Source: Thermoleophilia bacterium SCSIO 60948 (GTDB lineage: Bacteria > Actinomycetota > Thermoleophilia > Solirubrobacterales > 70-9). From it: DNA of 64,000 nucleotides. Of the stretch, positions 18,808 to 27,627 are shown piece after piece. The stretch covers positions 992,001 through 1,056,000 of the forward strand of contig CP053031.1 in assembly GCA_021496505.1 (NCBI GenBank), given 5' to 3'. The translations under genes were made by a program, and so were the position numbers. Positions within the stretch are counted from its first letter, which is position 1. Every line of letters begins with the position of its first letter. Below the pieces are notes generated by a model. That model was not told where the DNA came from. It saw only the letters and a list, made by a program, of their open reading frames with translations, and made no database searches.

Positions 18808-19595
18808 ACGCCCGCCTGCGGTTGGACGCGAACCGTGCCGTCGTCGTCCCCGTCGCTTCGACCGGCGCGCTGCGTGCGCTTCTGATCTCGCGCGATGAGC
18901 CAGTCGACGAGTCTCGCGAGGGGGATCGTCACGATCAGGAACAGGATCGCGCCCATCAGCAGACCCGACCCGTTGAAGTTCTCGGCCTGGATGTCGTTGC
19001 CGGCCTGCACGACCTCGATCAGGCCGAGGACACCGACGAGCGAGGTGTCCTTCATCAGCGCGATGAAGTCGTTGAGGAGCGGCGGGATCACCTTACGGAC
19101 GGCCTGCGGGACGATCACGTAGCGCATCGACTGCGCGTGACTCATCCCGAGGGACCGCGCCGCCTCGGTCTGCCCACGCGGTACGGCCTCGATCCCGGCC
19201 CGGTAGACCTCGGCCATGTAGGCGCCGTAGGTGATCGTCAGCGAGATCACTCCGTACCAGAACGGTGAGATCTGCCCGAACCAGGTCGGATAGCCGATGG
19301 CCCGCGGGATCAGTCCCTCGGACGCGAGCGCGCCCATGAGTCCCGACACCAGCAGCAGCACCAACAGCATCGGGATGCCTCTGAAAGCGTCGATGTAGGC
19401 GATCGCGAGCCAACGGATGGGCGCCGCTGCCTTGCCCGGTAGCTGGCGGAGGATCGCGAGTATCAGACCCCAAATGAGCGAGAAGATCCCGCCGAGGACC
19501 GACAACAACAGCGTGAGCTTGAAGCCCTCGAGGATCGGCCCGATGTTGTCGCCGATCAGGCCGAAGTCGAAGTAGTACTGGAGGATGAAGTCCAA
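18804..19595 (-). CDS. polar amino acid ABC transporter permease
   Basis: A 263-residue inner-membrane permease of the HisM/GlnP family with five or six helices and the EAA-type loop [20 protein letters not shown]. The N-terminal motif [13 protein letters not shown] is typical of the family. The start is TTG at 19595, supported by GAGGGG five bases upstream on the minus strand. Only one permease gene is present, so it would act as a homodimer. The substrate is not determinable; the position between two halves of a cysteine pathway makes cystine worth considering. Confidence 0.9.
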   Translation of the reverse strand: MDFILQYYFDFGLIGDNIGPILEGFKLTLLLSVLGGIFSLIWGLILAILRQLPGKAAAPIRWLAIAYIDAFRGIPMLLVLLLVSGLMGALASEGLIPRAIGYPTWFGQISPFWYGVISLTITYGAYMAEVYRAGIEAVPRGQTEAARSLGMSHAQSMRYVIVPQAVRKVIPPLLNDFIALMKDTSLVGVLGLIEVVQAGNDIQAENFNGSGLLMGAILFLIVTIPLARLVDWLIARDQKRTQRAGRSDGDDDGTVRVQPQAGV

Positions 19596-19624
19596 CTAGG
19601 CCCCTCGCGGACGGCGGGAAGAGA

Positions 19625-19650
19625 AGAGGGGCGCCACGTGGCGCCCCTCT
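19625..19650. terminator. 26-base perfect palindrome between binding-protein and permease genes
   Basis: A 13-bp perfect inverted repeat with no spacer, 14 bases downstream of the binding-protein stop. It may stabilise the binding-protein mRNA and reduce permease expression, a common arrangement in ABC operons. There is no T-run. Confidence 0.55.
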
Positions 19651-19663
19651 CAGGTTCGGCGGT

Positions 19664-20497
19664 TCAGCCCCCGGTTACCGACTCCGGCGGCTGCGTCGAG
19701 AAGTACTTCTCGTAGAGGTCGTCGATCGTGCCGTCCGACTTCAGGTCGTCGAGCGCACCGTTGACCGCCTCGATCAACGCCGTGTTGTCTGGGGCCATCG
19801 CGAACCCGTACAGCTCGTCGGTCTGGATCTCCTCAACCAGGGTCACGTCGGAGTTCTGCTCCTCGGCGTCTACGGCGACCGGCTGGTCGATGATCACCGC
19901 GTCGACCTGACCGTTGGCGAGTGCGGCGATGGCGTCGGGACCCTGCGGGAAGGGACGAACCTCGCCGGCGTCGGTCTCATCGCTGGCATACGTCTCACCG
20001 GTCGTGCCGTCCTGCACGCCGACAATCGCGCCGGAGAGATCGTCCACGGAGGCGATGTCCGAGTCCACCGGGACGACGAGCGCCTGCTGCGCCTCGTAGT
20101 ACGGGTCGGAGAACGCGACCGTCTGCTCGCGCTCGGGAGTGATCGTCGAGGCGGCGGCGGCGATGTCGAACTGACCGGCCGCGGTGTCGCGGAAGATCGT
20201 GTTGAACGACGTGTTCTGGTAGGTCGGCTCGACCCCGAGCTTCTCGGCGATCGCGTTCATGACCTCGATGTCGTAGCCCGAGAAGTCACCGCTGTCGGGG
20301 GTACCGATCTCGAATGGCGGGAACGGGGCGTCGGTGCCGACGAGGAGCTCGCCCTCCGTGTTCAGGCCGAGATCGGCGCTGCCCGAGTCACCTGAGGAAC
20401 CGCTGTCGTCCGACGAGTCGTCACCGCATGCCGCGATGCCGAGCGTCGCGATGAGGACCGCGAGCAGTGCCGCGAGCCTGAGCCGAGAGAACTTCAC
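19664..20497 (-). CDS. amino acid ABC transporter substrate-binding lipoprotein
   Basis: A 277-residue family 3 solute-binding protein. A lipoprotein signal ends in LGIAAC with the lipidated Cys at residue 24, followed by a Ser/Asp-rich linker. The domain opens GELLVGTDAPFPPFEIG and contains GYDIEVMNAIAEKLG and the second-lobe segment IVGVQDGTTGE. The GTG at 20497 is chosen because AGGAGG lies 9 bases upstream and the basic signal begins there. The in-frame ATG at 20521 would overlap that ribosome-binding site. It is the first gene of the transporter unit. Confidence 0.9.
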   Translation of the reverse strand: MKFSRLRLAALLAVLIATLGIAACGDDSSDDSGSSGDSGSADLGLNTEGELLVGTDAPFPPFEIGTPDSGDFSGYDIEVMNAIAEKLGVEPTYQNTSFNTIFRDTAAGQFDIAAAASTITPEREQTVAFSDPYYEAQQALVVPVDSDIASVDDLSGAIVGVQDGTTGETYASDETDAGEVRPFPQGPDAIAALANGQVDAVIIDQPVAVDAEEQNSDVTLVEEIQTDELYGFAMAPDNTALIEAVNGALDDLKSDGTIDDLYEKYFSTQPPESVTGG

Positions 20498-20721
20498 TGA
20501 AAATTTCCTCCTCGAATCCATTCGGCGCGGCTCCCCCAAGACCGACACCTCCCTGCGTGGTCGGAATCTAGCGACCATTTGACCACCGGCGCCTGACGGC
20601 GCCAGATCGGCTGAGCCATCCTCAGCCGGACCGATGACTCTGCCACGCGCGCGGTGGCGTCGGTTCGCCACTCGGCACAGCTTCGACGTCGACGGATTCG
20701 CCCGCCGGTCGAGCCGAGGGT

Positions 20722-21336
20722 TCAGGCCGGCCGCAGCAGCGTTGAGAGCCCGCGATCGAGCGCGGCTCGCGCGGCGTCCAGACCGAGCGAACCCGAGAGC
20801 CAGCGCGTGCACAACCCGTCGACCAGGGACACGAGTAGATCGGCCGTGACGCCGGGATCGACGCCCTCGGCGATCGAGCCGTCCTCGACGCCGTCGCCGA
20901 TCGCGAGCGCGACCAGGCCGCTCCAGGCGGCGTTGACCCGCGCGAGCTCGTCGCGGAGTTTCGCGTCGAACACCGCCGACGCCCCGATCTCGCCCCAGAC
21001 GAGGGCGTCCTCGCGCACGGCCGGGTCGTCGTCGAGCTCGGCCATCAGCGCGTCGCGGATCGCGTCATAGGCCGGTTCGGCGGGCGCGCGGTCGCGCAGG
21101 CGCTCCGAGGGGGCGGCCTCGCCGAGGTTCGCCATCACGGCGCGGATCAGTCCCGCCCGTGACTCGAAGTGGTAGTAGAGCAACGGCACCGAGACGCCCG
21201 CCTGCGCAGCGATCGATTCGAGCCGCATCCCGCGCACGCCGTCGGCCGCGATGCCCTCGCGGGCCGCGGCGAGGATCGCCGAGCGGTTGTCGCTGCCGGC
21301 ACCCTCGGATTCGTGTCTGCGCGCGGTCTCGGTCAT
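20722..21336 (-). CDS. TetR-family transcriptional regulator
   Basis: A 204-residue regulator. The N-terminal helix-turn-helix is at residues about 18-64, with IAAQAGVSVPLLYYHFESRA as the recognition part. The C-terminal ligand domain is of the TetR_C type (RWLSGSLGLDAARAALDRG at the end). Its ATG lies 74 bases from the divergent cysM start, so it may regulate cysM or itself from that short shared region. No dyad operator stands out there. Confidence 0.88.
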   Translation of the reverse strand: MTETARRHESEGAGSDNRSAILAAAREGIAADGVRGMRLESIAAQAGVSVPLLYYHFESRAGLIRAVMANLGEAAPSERLRDRAPAEPAYDAIRDALMAELDDDPAVREDALVWGEIGASAVFDAKLRDELARVNAAWSGLVALAIGDGVEDGSIAEGVDPGVTADLLVSLVDGLCTRWLSGSLGLDAARAALDRGLSTLLRPA

Positions 21337-21394
21337 CGGCTCAGAGCGGTGCGATCCTCGCAGGCCGGGCGCTTCGCGGAGCGAGCCACCCCAC

Positions 21395-21400
21395 TACAAT
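21395..21400 (+). promoter_or_regulatory. -10 box of cysM
   Basis: TACAAT at 21395-21400, 10 bases before the ATG at 21411. It is the best -10 match near the gene. The transcript would have a leader of only a few bases. Confidence 0.5.
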
Positions 21401-21410
21401 TACTGAAGTA

Positions 21411-22376
21411 ATGACGGACTCGGTTCTCAACCGCCCGTGCGGGGGTCGGTACGGCAACGTCATCGAGGCGGTGGGCAACACGCCGCTCGTAGAGCTGCCG
21501 CGACTCGCTCCGCACCCCGGAGTGCGGATCTACGCCAAGCTCGAGGGCCGCAACCCGACGGGCTCGGTCAAGGACCGCGTCGCCAAGGCGATGATCGAGG
21601 CGGCCGAGCGCGAGGGCGCGATCGGCCCGGGCCAGACGATCATCGAGCCGACGTCGGGCAACACCGGGATCGCCCTGGCGATGATCGCGAGTCGCAAGGG
21701 CTATCCGATCAAGGTCGTCATGCCCGACAACGTCACCGCCGAGCGCACGCAGCTGCTCGAGATGTACGGCGCCGAGATCATCTTCTCCGAGGGCGCCAAG
21801 GGGTCCAACGGAGCCGTCGAGAAAGCGCTCGACATCGTCGAGCACGACAGCTCGTACTACATGCCCTACCAGTACGGCAACGAGGCCAACCCGGGCGCCC
21901 ACTACAACGGCACCGCGGTCGAGATCCTCGAGGAGCTCGAGACGGTCGACGCGTTCGTCGGCGGTCTCGGAACCGGCGGGACGCTGATGGGCAACGGGCG
22001 CCGGCTCAAGGAGGCCAACCCGGACTGCAAGATCGTCGCCTCCGAGCCGATGCAGGGCGAGCTGGTCCAGGGCCTGCGCTCGCTCGACGACGGCTTCATC
22101 CCGCCGATCATCGACCTGTCGGTCCTCGACCGGAAGATCATGGTCTCCAACCACGACGCGATCGTCTGGACCCAGAAGCTGCTGCGCGAGGAGGGCGTCT
22201 TCGCCGGCGTCTCCTCCGGCGCCATCGCCCGGGTCGCGAATCGGATCGCCGGCGAGATGGATGAGGGCAACGTCGTCTTCCTCGTCCCCGACGACGGCTG
22301 GAAGTATCTCTCCTCCGGCGTCTACACGAAGCCCGTCGAGGAGCTCGAGAGCGTCGATTCCACCGTTTGGTGGTAG
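21411..22376 (+). CDS. cysM: CysO-dependent cysteine synthase CysM (O-phosphoserine sulfhydrylase type)
   Basis: A 321-residue PLP enzyme of the cysteine synthase fold. The PLP lysine is K54 in NPTGSVKDRVAK; the substrate loop is EPTSGNTGIALAM. It resembles mycobacterial CysM more than CysK: the segment GLRSLDDGFIPP keeps the Arg (R223) that in the mycobacterial enzyme recognises O-phosphoserine, and the protein has the extended C-terminal tail ending VWW. It would use CysO thiocarboxylate as sulfur donor. The ATG at 21411 begins MTDSVLNRP; longer frames run into the divergent regulator. The alkD and mec genes follow. Confidence 0.92.
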   Translation: MTDSVLNRPCGGRYGNVIEAVGNTPLVELPRLAPHPGVRIYAKLEGRNPTGSVKDRVAKAMIEAAEREGAIGPGQTIIEPTSGNTGIALAMIASRKGYPIKVVMPDNVTAERTQLLEMYGAEIIFSEGAKGSNGAVEKALDIVEHDSSYYMPYQYGNEANPGAHYNGTAVEILEELETVDAFVGGLGTGGTLMGNGRRLKEANPDCKIVASEPMQGELVQGLRSLDDGFIPPIIDLSVLDRKIMVSNHDAIVWTQKLLREEGVFAGVSSGAIARVANRIAGEMDEGNVVFLVPDDGWKYLSSGVYTKPVEELESVDSTVWW

Positions 22377-23083
22377 ACGCCGCGGGCGTCCGGGCCGCGC
22401 TTCGCGAGCTCGCCGAACCTGAGCATGCCGCGGCTCGGCAGCGCTTCTTCAAGACGGGACCCGGCGAGTACGGCGAGGGCGACGTCTTCCTCGGTCTGCG
22501 GGTGCCCGACCAGCGCCGGGTCGCGCGCACCTTCGCGGAGCTGCCGCTCGCCGACTGTGCCGAGTTGCTGGGCAGCGAGACCCACGAAGACCGCTTCACC
22601 GCGCTGGCCATTCTGCGGCTGCGCTTCGAGCGCGGTGACGCCGCCGCGCGCGAGCGGATCGCCGATCTCTATCTCGACCACCTCGGCGCCGTCGACAATT
22701 GGGACCTGGTCGACGCCTCGGCGCCGTATCTGCTCGCCGACCGCGTCCGCTCGGACCCGATGCTGCTCGACTCGCTGGTCGTCTCCGAGCGCCTCTGGGA
22801 TCGCAGGGTCGCGATCCTGGCGACGTTCCCGCTGATCCGCGAGGGAGTTTTCGACCGGACGCTCGAGTTGTCCGAGAAGCTGCTCGGCGACGAGCACGAC
22901 CTGATCCACAAGGCGGTCGGTTGGATGCTCCGCGAGGTCGGCAACCGCGACCCCGATCGCTTGCGGGGCTTTCTCGCCGAGCATGCCGGGCGGATGCCGC
23001 GGACCGCGCTTCGCTATGCGATCGAGCGCCTCGATCCGGCCGAGCGAAAGCGGTGGATGAGCGTGCCGCGGGTCACCGGTTAG
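22367..23083 (+). CDS. DNA alkylation repair protein, AlkD-like
   Basis: A 238-residue all-helical HEAT-like repeat protein of the AlkD family (DNA glycosylase for alkylated bases). Family marks are RVPDQRRVARTFAEL, the AVDNWDLVDASAPYL segment containing the catalytic-region Trp and Asp, and IHKAVGWMLREVGNRD. The start is TTG at 22367 or the adjacent GTG at 22370; both overlap the cysM stop, so translation is probably coupled. Its place between cysM and mec has no obvious metabolic reason. Confidence 0.85.
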   Translation: MVVDAAGVRAALRELAEPEHAAARQRFFKTGPGEYGEGDVFLGLRVPDQRRVARTFAELPLADCAELLGSETHEDRFTALAILRLRFERGDAAARERIADLYLDHLGAVDNWDLVDASAPYLLADRVRSDPMLLDSLVVSERLWDRRVAILATFPLIREGVFDRTLELSEKLLGDEHDLIHKAVGWMLREVGNRDPDRLRGFLAEHAGRMPRTALRYAIERLDPAERKRWMSVPRVTG

Positions 23084-23086
23084 CCT
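23081..23086 (+). promoter_or_regulatory. leaderless -10 box of mec
   Basis: TAGCCT, then 8 bases, then the mec ATG at 23095. The first three bases are also the alkD stop codon, so chance overlap is possible. Confidence 0.35.
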
Positions 23087-23094
23087 CGTCTGCG

Positions 23095-23490
23095 ATGCGA
23101 ATCCGCCGCGACCTGCTCGACGAGATCATCGCCCACAGCCGCGAGGACGATCCGAACGAGTGCTGCGGCGTTCTCGCCGGTCCGGATGGTGTCGCCGACC
23201 GCGCGATCCGCGCCCAGAACTCGCGTCCGAGCCCGACCGCCTTCGAGATCTCCGGCCAGGACCTGCTGCGGATCTACCAGGAGACGAACGACGGCGAGGA
23301 CTTCGTCGCGCTCTACCACTCGCACACGCGCAGCGAGGCCTATCCCTCGCAGACGGACATCAACATGGCGCCGCGCTGGCCGGGCACCGTCTGGCTGATC
23401 TGTTCACTGGCCGAGGCCGAGCCCGTCATCCGCGGCTTCGAGATCGAGGACGGCCGGGTCACCGAGCTCGAGATCGAGCCGGTCGACTGA
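23095..23490 (+). CDS. mec: Mec-type JAMM metalloprotease acting on CysO
   Basis: A 131-residue M67 (JAMM/MPN) peptidase. The zinc and catalytic residues are E22 (NECCGVLAG), H75 and H77 (YHSHTRSEAYPSQTD), S85 and D88. Mycobacterial Mec cleaves cysteine from the CysO-cysteine adduct. Here it could also remove the Glu-Arg tail of the CysO precursor. It is close to mycobacterial Mec in length and motif spacing. It follows alkD by 11 bases and is followed by an overlapping zinc-ribbon gene. Confidence 0.9.
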   Translation: MRIRRDLLDEIIAHSREDDPNECCGVLAGPDGVADRAIRAQNSRPSPTAFEISGQDLLRIYQETNDGEDFVALYHSHTRSEAYPSQTDINMAPRWPGTVWLICSLAEAEPVIRGFEIEDGRVTELEIEPVD

Positions 23491-23978
23491 CCGGTCCCGA
23501 GCCGCTTCGCTGCCCCTCGTGCGGCTCCGTCTACGAGCCGCCGTCGGCGTTCTGCCCGGCCTGTGAGATGCCTCTCGTCATCGACTCGGACCTGAGCGAG
23601 GAGGCGGCGGTGGGCCCGCGCCACGAGCTCGCCCGCCAGATCAATCCGAGCTACGCCCAGGGCCCGCTCGTCCGCGTCGCCTGGGCCGCCAACCAGGCCG
23701 AGGCCGAGATGATCCAGGGGATGCTGCTCTCCGAAGGGGTCCCGAGCCTGCTGCGCCGCACACGCGGCTTCGACGTCCCGGACATGCTCGCCGCCGGTGC
23801 CCGCGACGTGCTCGTCCCTCAGAGCGCCGAGGAGATCGCGCGGGGGATGCTGGGACCGCGCAACGAGGTCGGCGCTCGCACGCAACGGGTCTCGAAGTGG
23901 GTCTTCCTCGCGACCGCGACCGCGGTCGGACTCGTCGCGCTGGCGATCGTGTTCGTGCTCTACGCGCTGACGCGCTGA
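23487..23978 (+). CDS. zinc-ribbon and DUF2007-like membrane protein
   Basis: About 163 residues: an N-terminal zinc ribbon (CPSCGS then CPACEMP), a DUF2007-like signal-transducing domain (VRVAWAANQAEAEMIQGML), and a C-terminal membrane helix (about 140-160). No ATG, GTG or TTG lies in frame between the mec end and the zinc ribbon. A CTG at 23487 overlaps the mec stop as CTGA and would give the complete ribbon. The first ATG, at about 23569, would lose it. The function is unknown. The start is uncertain; the protein is likely real. Confidence 0.7.
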   Translation: MTGPEPLRCPSCGSVYEPPSAFCPACEMPLVIDSDLSEEAAVGPRHELARQINPSYAQGPLVRVAWAANQAEAEMIQGMLLSEGVPSLLRRTRGFDVPDMLAAGARDVLVPQSAEEIARGMLGPRNEVGARTQRVSKWVFLATATAVGLVALAIVFVLYALTR

Positions 23979-23982
23979 CCGG

Positions 23983-24753
23983 CTAGGAGAAGCGCTCGAG
24001 GCCACCGCGCGGAATGTCCTCGCGCAGGTAGCGCCGCCATTCGGCCTCGACCTCGCGCGCGGGCTGGTCGAAGGCGATCTCGATCGCCGCCTCCGCGCCC
24101 GAGCGCCGCACGCGCGAGACGAGGACGTGGCAGGCGTCGATCCCGCGCCGGCGCTCGAGCAGGTCGAAGATCGTGCCGCCGAGGATGATCGCGTCGCGCT
24201 GCGAGGGTGGAAAAGAGGGCTGGCGCGAGCCGCGCATCCGCGTCGACACCGCGGCACGGAACAGCGGGGTCTGGCCGGCGAAGTACTGCGCGCCGCCCTC
24301 GACGAGCCACGACCAGCGCAGATATCGCAGGAAGCGCCCTGGTCCCCACGGCGGCGGCAGGCGCTCGTTCTCGCCGCCGATCACGAGCTGCGCGTAGAGC
24401 CGCTCGGCGGTCCCGAGGAGCGCGTGCAGCGAGTCCCTGCCCGCCGCGCGTCGCATCAGGTGCTCGTCGGAGAGCACGTGGAGCTCGGAGGCCATCGCCC
24501 AGCCGGCGAGGTAGCGCCGGCCGGCCGGCGCGGCCGCGAGCCTCGCCGCGGGAAGGAACGGATGCGCCGCGGCGAGCCAGGCGGGGGAGGGATGGACGAT
24601 CACCGTCAGGTCATCGGCGGGCGTGAACTCGAAGTGGTCCTCGAGCCGCAGGCGGCGTTCCTCGAGCGCGTCGAGCACGCGCTCGGCGCAGGCGGCATCG
24701 GCGCTCTCGTGCCGAGCCCGGAACGTCATCGACTGAGACTCGACCCAGGGCAC
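23983..24753 (-). CDS. gluzincin-like protein without an obvious HExxH motif
   Basis: A 256-residue protein, no clear family. The segment WSWLVEGGAQYFAGQ (near residue 150) resembles the second zinc-ligand region of gluzincin peptidases (WLxEGxAxYF). Where an HExxH would be expected upstream, the sequence reads LHALLGTAERLYAQ. It may therefore be a catalytically dead relative. There is no signal peptide. The GTG at 24753 is supported by a TAGGCT box exactly 6 bases upstream. It lies just downstream of the penicillin acylase gene on the same strand. Confidence 0.65.
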   Translation of the reverse strand: MPWVESQSMTFRARHESADAACAERVLDALEERRLRLEDHFEFTPADDLTVIVHPSPAWLAAAHPFLPAARLAAAPAGRRYLAGWAMASELHVLSDEHLMRRAAGRDSLHALLGTAERLYAQLVIGGENERLPPPWGPGRFLRYLRWSWLVEGGAQYFAGQTPLFRAAVSTRMRGSRQPSFPPSQRDAIILGGTIFDLLERRRGIDACHVLVSRVRRSGAEAAIEIAFDQPAREVEAEWRRYLREDIPRGGLERFS

Positions 24754-24759
24754 GGGTCC

Positions 24760-24765
24760 AGCCTA
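24760..24765 (-). promoter_or_regulatory. leaderless -10 box
   Basis: Minus-strand TAGGCT, 6 bases, then GTG at 24753, in the 17-base gap after the acylase gene. Confidence 0.45.
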
Positions 24766-24770
24766 TTTCG

Positions 24771-27545
24771 CTACGGGTTCGTGCCGACCTCGACGATCTG
24801 CTGGAACGTCGGGCGGTTGATCCAGTGGATCTCGGGCTGGGTGATCGCCCCGAGCGCGCGCGATTCGACCGCGTCGTAGCACCACTGCGGATCGCCGCCC
24901 TCGCAATCGTCCGCGTCGGCGTAGACGTCCTCGTAGGGGATCGCCGCCGCCTGCACGAGCGATCGCTGGAGCCGCTTCTTGCACAGCTTCAGCGAGCCGC
25001 GCCCGCAGTACTTGCGCGAGTACGGGTCGCGGACCTTCGTCCGAAGAACGCTTCGCAGGTCCTTCTGCGAGTAGGCGTACCAGCCACCGTTGTAGGCCGA
25101 GCCCTGGTTCGTGCCTGACTTGTGCGGGCTGTCGTCGATCGAGCGCACCGCCTTGATCCGGTCCATCAGCCCGTCGCCGAGCGCGGGCTTGAACTGGGCC
25201 TCGACGAGCAGCGGCCACCACGCATCCATGATCCGGACGGCATCGGCCTGCTCGTAGGTCCCGTCGCCGTCGGCGTCGCGGCGGTGGGCGCCCGACGCCG
25301 CCCAGGCTTTGAGCGTCGCGACCGCCGGCCGCGCCTCGGCGGAGATCCCGCCGCGGCCGCTTCGCAGGACCCTCAGCGCCCAGGGGAGCACCTGGCTGCC
25401 GCGCAGGTCGACCGTCCCCGCGTCTTCCATCGCCTGGACGAGCTCGACGAGGTTCATCTTCTTCGACCCCGCGATCCCGCGCTCGATCCGCTCGTCGAGC
25501 GAGTCGGACCGATACACGGAGCCGTAGGCGAACGTGTCATCGGAGGCCGAGAAGCCCTTGGCCTGCTTGTTGTTCCAGCTCGTCAGGTAGGCCTTGTCGA
25601 CGTCGTGGGGGTGAGCGTCCTGCGGCGCCTGCGCCGAGGTGTTGAGCTCGGTGTTCAGGTCGCGCCAGACGAAGCGGTCGCGCCCGAAGACCGGGAAGTT
25701 CGGGTCGACCCGCTTCGGGCGCACGGGGTTGGCGCCCGAGTTGAAGTAGGCGATCTCGTCGTCGTTGACGTAGAACCAGTTGAACGTCAGGTCGACCTTG
25801 TTGGCCGCCTTCATGAACTCCTTCGCCGACTCCATCTTGTCGGGGTTGTTGAAGTCGGCGAAGCCGAGCACGGACGGGTCGACCTCGTGGAAGTAGGTCG
25901 CCCGCAGCGTCGTGAAGACGTAGGGGACTCCCTTGATCAGCGAGCGGCCGCTGACGATCCCGAGCTCGGTGCGCTGTGAGCGCAGCGTCTCGGAGCCCGC
26001 CGGGGTCTGATCGGCGGCGCTCGGCGTCCAGGTGTTCGTGCGCTCGAGCGTCTCGAACGGCTTGCACTCCCCATCTCGCAGGTACCCCTCCGACTGCAGG
26101 GACGGCTCGCCCTGCCCGTCGGGGTTGCAGAGCTTCATCGCGTAGGTGTCGGTGATGTCCTGCCCGGCCGACGTCGCGCTCCACGCGTAGTCGGTGCCGC
26201 GACCGAGCTGGACGTAGAGGTTCGTCCCGGGGAAGGCCGAGCCACGGGCGTCGATTCCCGGCCCGTCGGCCGAGTCCGGGGCGTGGACGTCCTGCTCGAT
26301 CAGGATCTGCGGCGCGTAGTAGGAGACCTGTGGGCCCATGACCGCGAGCGGATTGCCGCTCTCGGACTCGCGCCCGGATACGAGCAGCGCGTTCGACATC
26401 CCGCTCTGCTCGTCCAGCGGCCCGAGCAGGTCGGCGGCGTCGGGGAAGCGCGAGCCCTCGGGGGTCGCCTGCATCGGCGTCGAGGAAGCGACGACGTCCG
26501 GGCGCTCGAGCGTGCCCGGATCGGGCAGCGCGGTGCCGATCGGGTTCTTGACCGCACGCTGGTAGGGGAAGCGTTCGTTCGTCGTCGTCGGCGCCTCGGC
26601 GTCGTTCTGGGAGCGGAAGTCGGCCCAGACCTTGCGCCCGGCGCGCTTGCCGAACTTGGCCTGAGCAGCCTGCAGGACCTCGGCCGAGCCGAGCTCGTTG
26701 CCGCCGCCCTTGCCGAAGATCCCCGCGACCAGCGCGCCGATCGCGATCACGTCGGTCGGCTTGAACTCCTCGGGACCGCCGACGTTGTTCGTCAGCTGGT
26801 ACTCGCCCGGAAGCGTGCCCGCGAGCCGGTTCTCGTCGATGTAGGCGTTGATGCCGGCGACGTAGTTGTCGAGGTCCTCGACGATCTGCTCGCCCGCCTC
26901 GCCGTAGAGCTCGGGCGCGCGGTCGATCTGAAGCTGGAGGTCCTCCTCGGTGTAGGGCGTGTCGCGCCAGACGCCGCGGTCCATCTCGCGGTTGCCCTCC
27001 GACCCACCGACGAAGCTCGACAGCTGACCCCGCCCGGAGTGGCGCAGGACGTCGATGAAGAAGAGGCGGTCCTGGGCGGTCGCGTAGCCGGTCCCGAACA
27101 TCGCCCCGGCGCGTGTCTCGCCGTAGATGTGGGGGACGCCGAACTCCGAGTCGCGGATGATCGTGACGTCGTCTCGCGGGCTGATCGCCTCGTCGTAGGC
27201 GTCGGCGTCCGAGGGCGGGACGCCGAAGCTCGCGTCCTTATAGAAGTCGTTCAGCGCCGCGTCGTCGAAGTTCGGGTCGTCGTAGGCGTAGACCAGGTCC
27301 TCGTACATCCCGAGCTGATCGGAGTTGTGCTCGGGACGGGCTCCGGTCGAGACGAAGCGCAGGATCTCGGCGAGCGAGGAGCTGCCGTTCTGGCCCGGCG
27401 GCAGGATGTTGCGAAAGCCGCCGGCATCGTCTGCCTGGTACTCGCCCGGTTCCGGCCCCTGCGCCGACGCGGCGGGCGCCCAGACGAGCGCCGCGAGCGC
27501 GATCGCAACCATGGACGCGACGAGGCCGCGCGACGACTTGAGCAT
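24771..27545 (-). CDS. penicillin acylase family protein (exported Ntn-hydrolase)
   Basis: A 924-residue exported amidase precursor. The signal peptide is residues 1-28 (ending APAASAQG). The alpha chain contains GVPHIYGETRAGAMFGTGYA, a family hallmark. The autoprocessing nucleophile is Ser384 in SGMSNALLVSG, which becomes the N-terminus of the beta chain. The C-terminal half holds GGWYAYSQ and Cys-rich segments. Family members cleave acyl amides such as penicillins or acyl-homoserine lactones; the actual substrate is unknown. A GGAGGAGAGAGG ribosome-binding site precedes the ATG. Confidence 0.9.
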   Translation of the reverse strand: MLKSSRGLVASMVAIALAALVWAPAASAQGPEPGEYQADDAGGFRNILPPGQNGSSSLAEILRFVSTGARPEHNSDQLGMYEDLVYAYDDPNFDDAALNDFYKDASFGVPPSDADAYDEAISPRDDVTIIRDSEFGVPHIYGETRAGAMFGTGYATAQDRLFFIDVLRHSGRGQLSSFVGGSEGNREMDRGVWRDTPYTEEDLQLQIDRAPELYGEAGEQIVEDLDNYVAGINAYIDENRLAGTLPGEYQLTNNVGGPEEFKPTDVIAIGALVAGIFGKGGGNELGSAEVLQAAQAKFGKRAGRKVWADFRSQNDAEAPTTTNERFPYQRAVKNPIGTALPDPGTLERPDVVASSTPMQATPEGSRFPDAADLLGPLDEQSGMSNALLVSGRESESGNPLAVMGPQVSYYAPQILIEQDVHAPDSADGPGIDARGSAFPGTNLYVQLGRGTDYAWSATSAGQDITDTYAMKLCNPDGQGEPSLQSEGYLRDGECKPFETLERTNTWTPSAADQTPAGSETLRSQRTELGIVSGRSLIKGVPYVFTTLRATYFHEVDPSVLGFADFNNPDKMESAKEFMKAANKVDLTFNWFYVNDDEIAYFNSGANPVRPKRVDPNFPVFGRDRFVWRDLNTELNTSAQAPQDAHPHDVDKAYLTSWNNKQAKGFSASDDTFAYGSVYRSDSLDERIERGIAGSKKMNLVELVQAMEDAGTVDLRGSQVLPWALRVLRSGRGGISAEARPAVATLKAWAASGAHRRDADGDGTYEQADAVRIMDAWWPLLVEAQFKPALGDGLMDRIKAVRSIDDSPHKSGTNQGSAYNGGWYAYSQKDLRSVLRTKVRDPYSRKYCGRGSLKLCKKRLQRSLVQAAAIPYEDVYADADDCEGGDPQWCYDAVESRALGAITQPEIHWINRPTFQQIVEVGTNP

Positions 27546-27627
27546 CCGATCCCTCTCTCCTCCGGGCCGCGGCGCGACCGACCCGGTGATCGTAGACGAC
27601 CGCGGCCGCCCGGAGGCGGCGCTCCGT

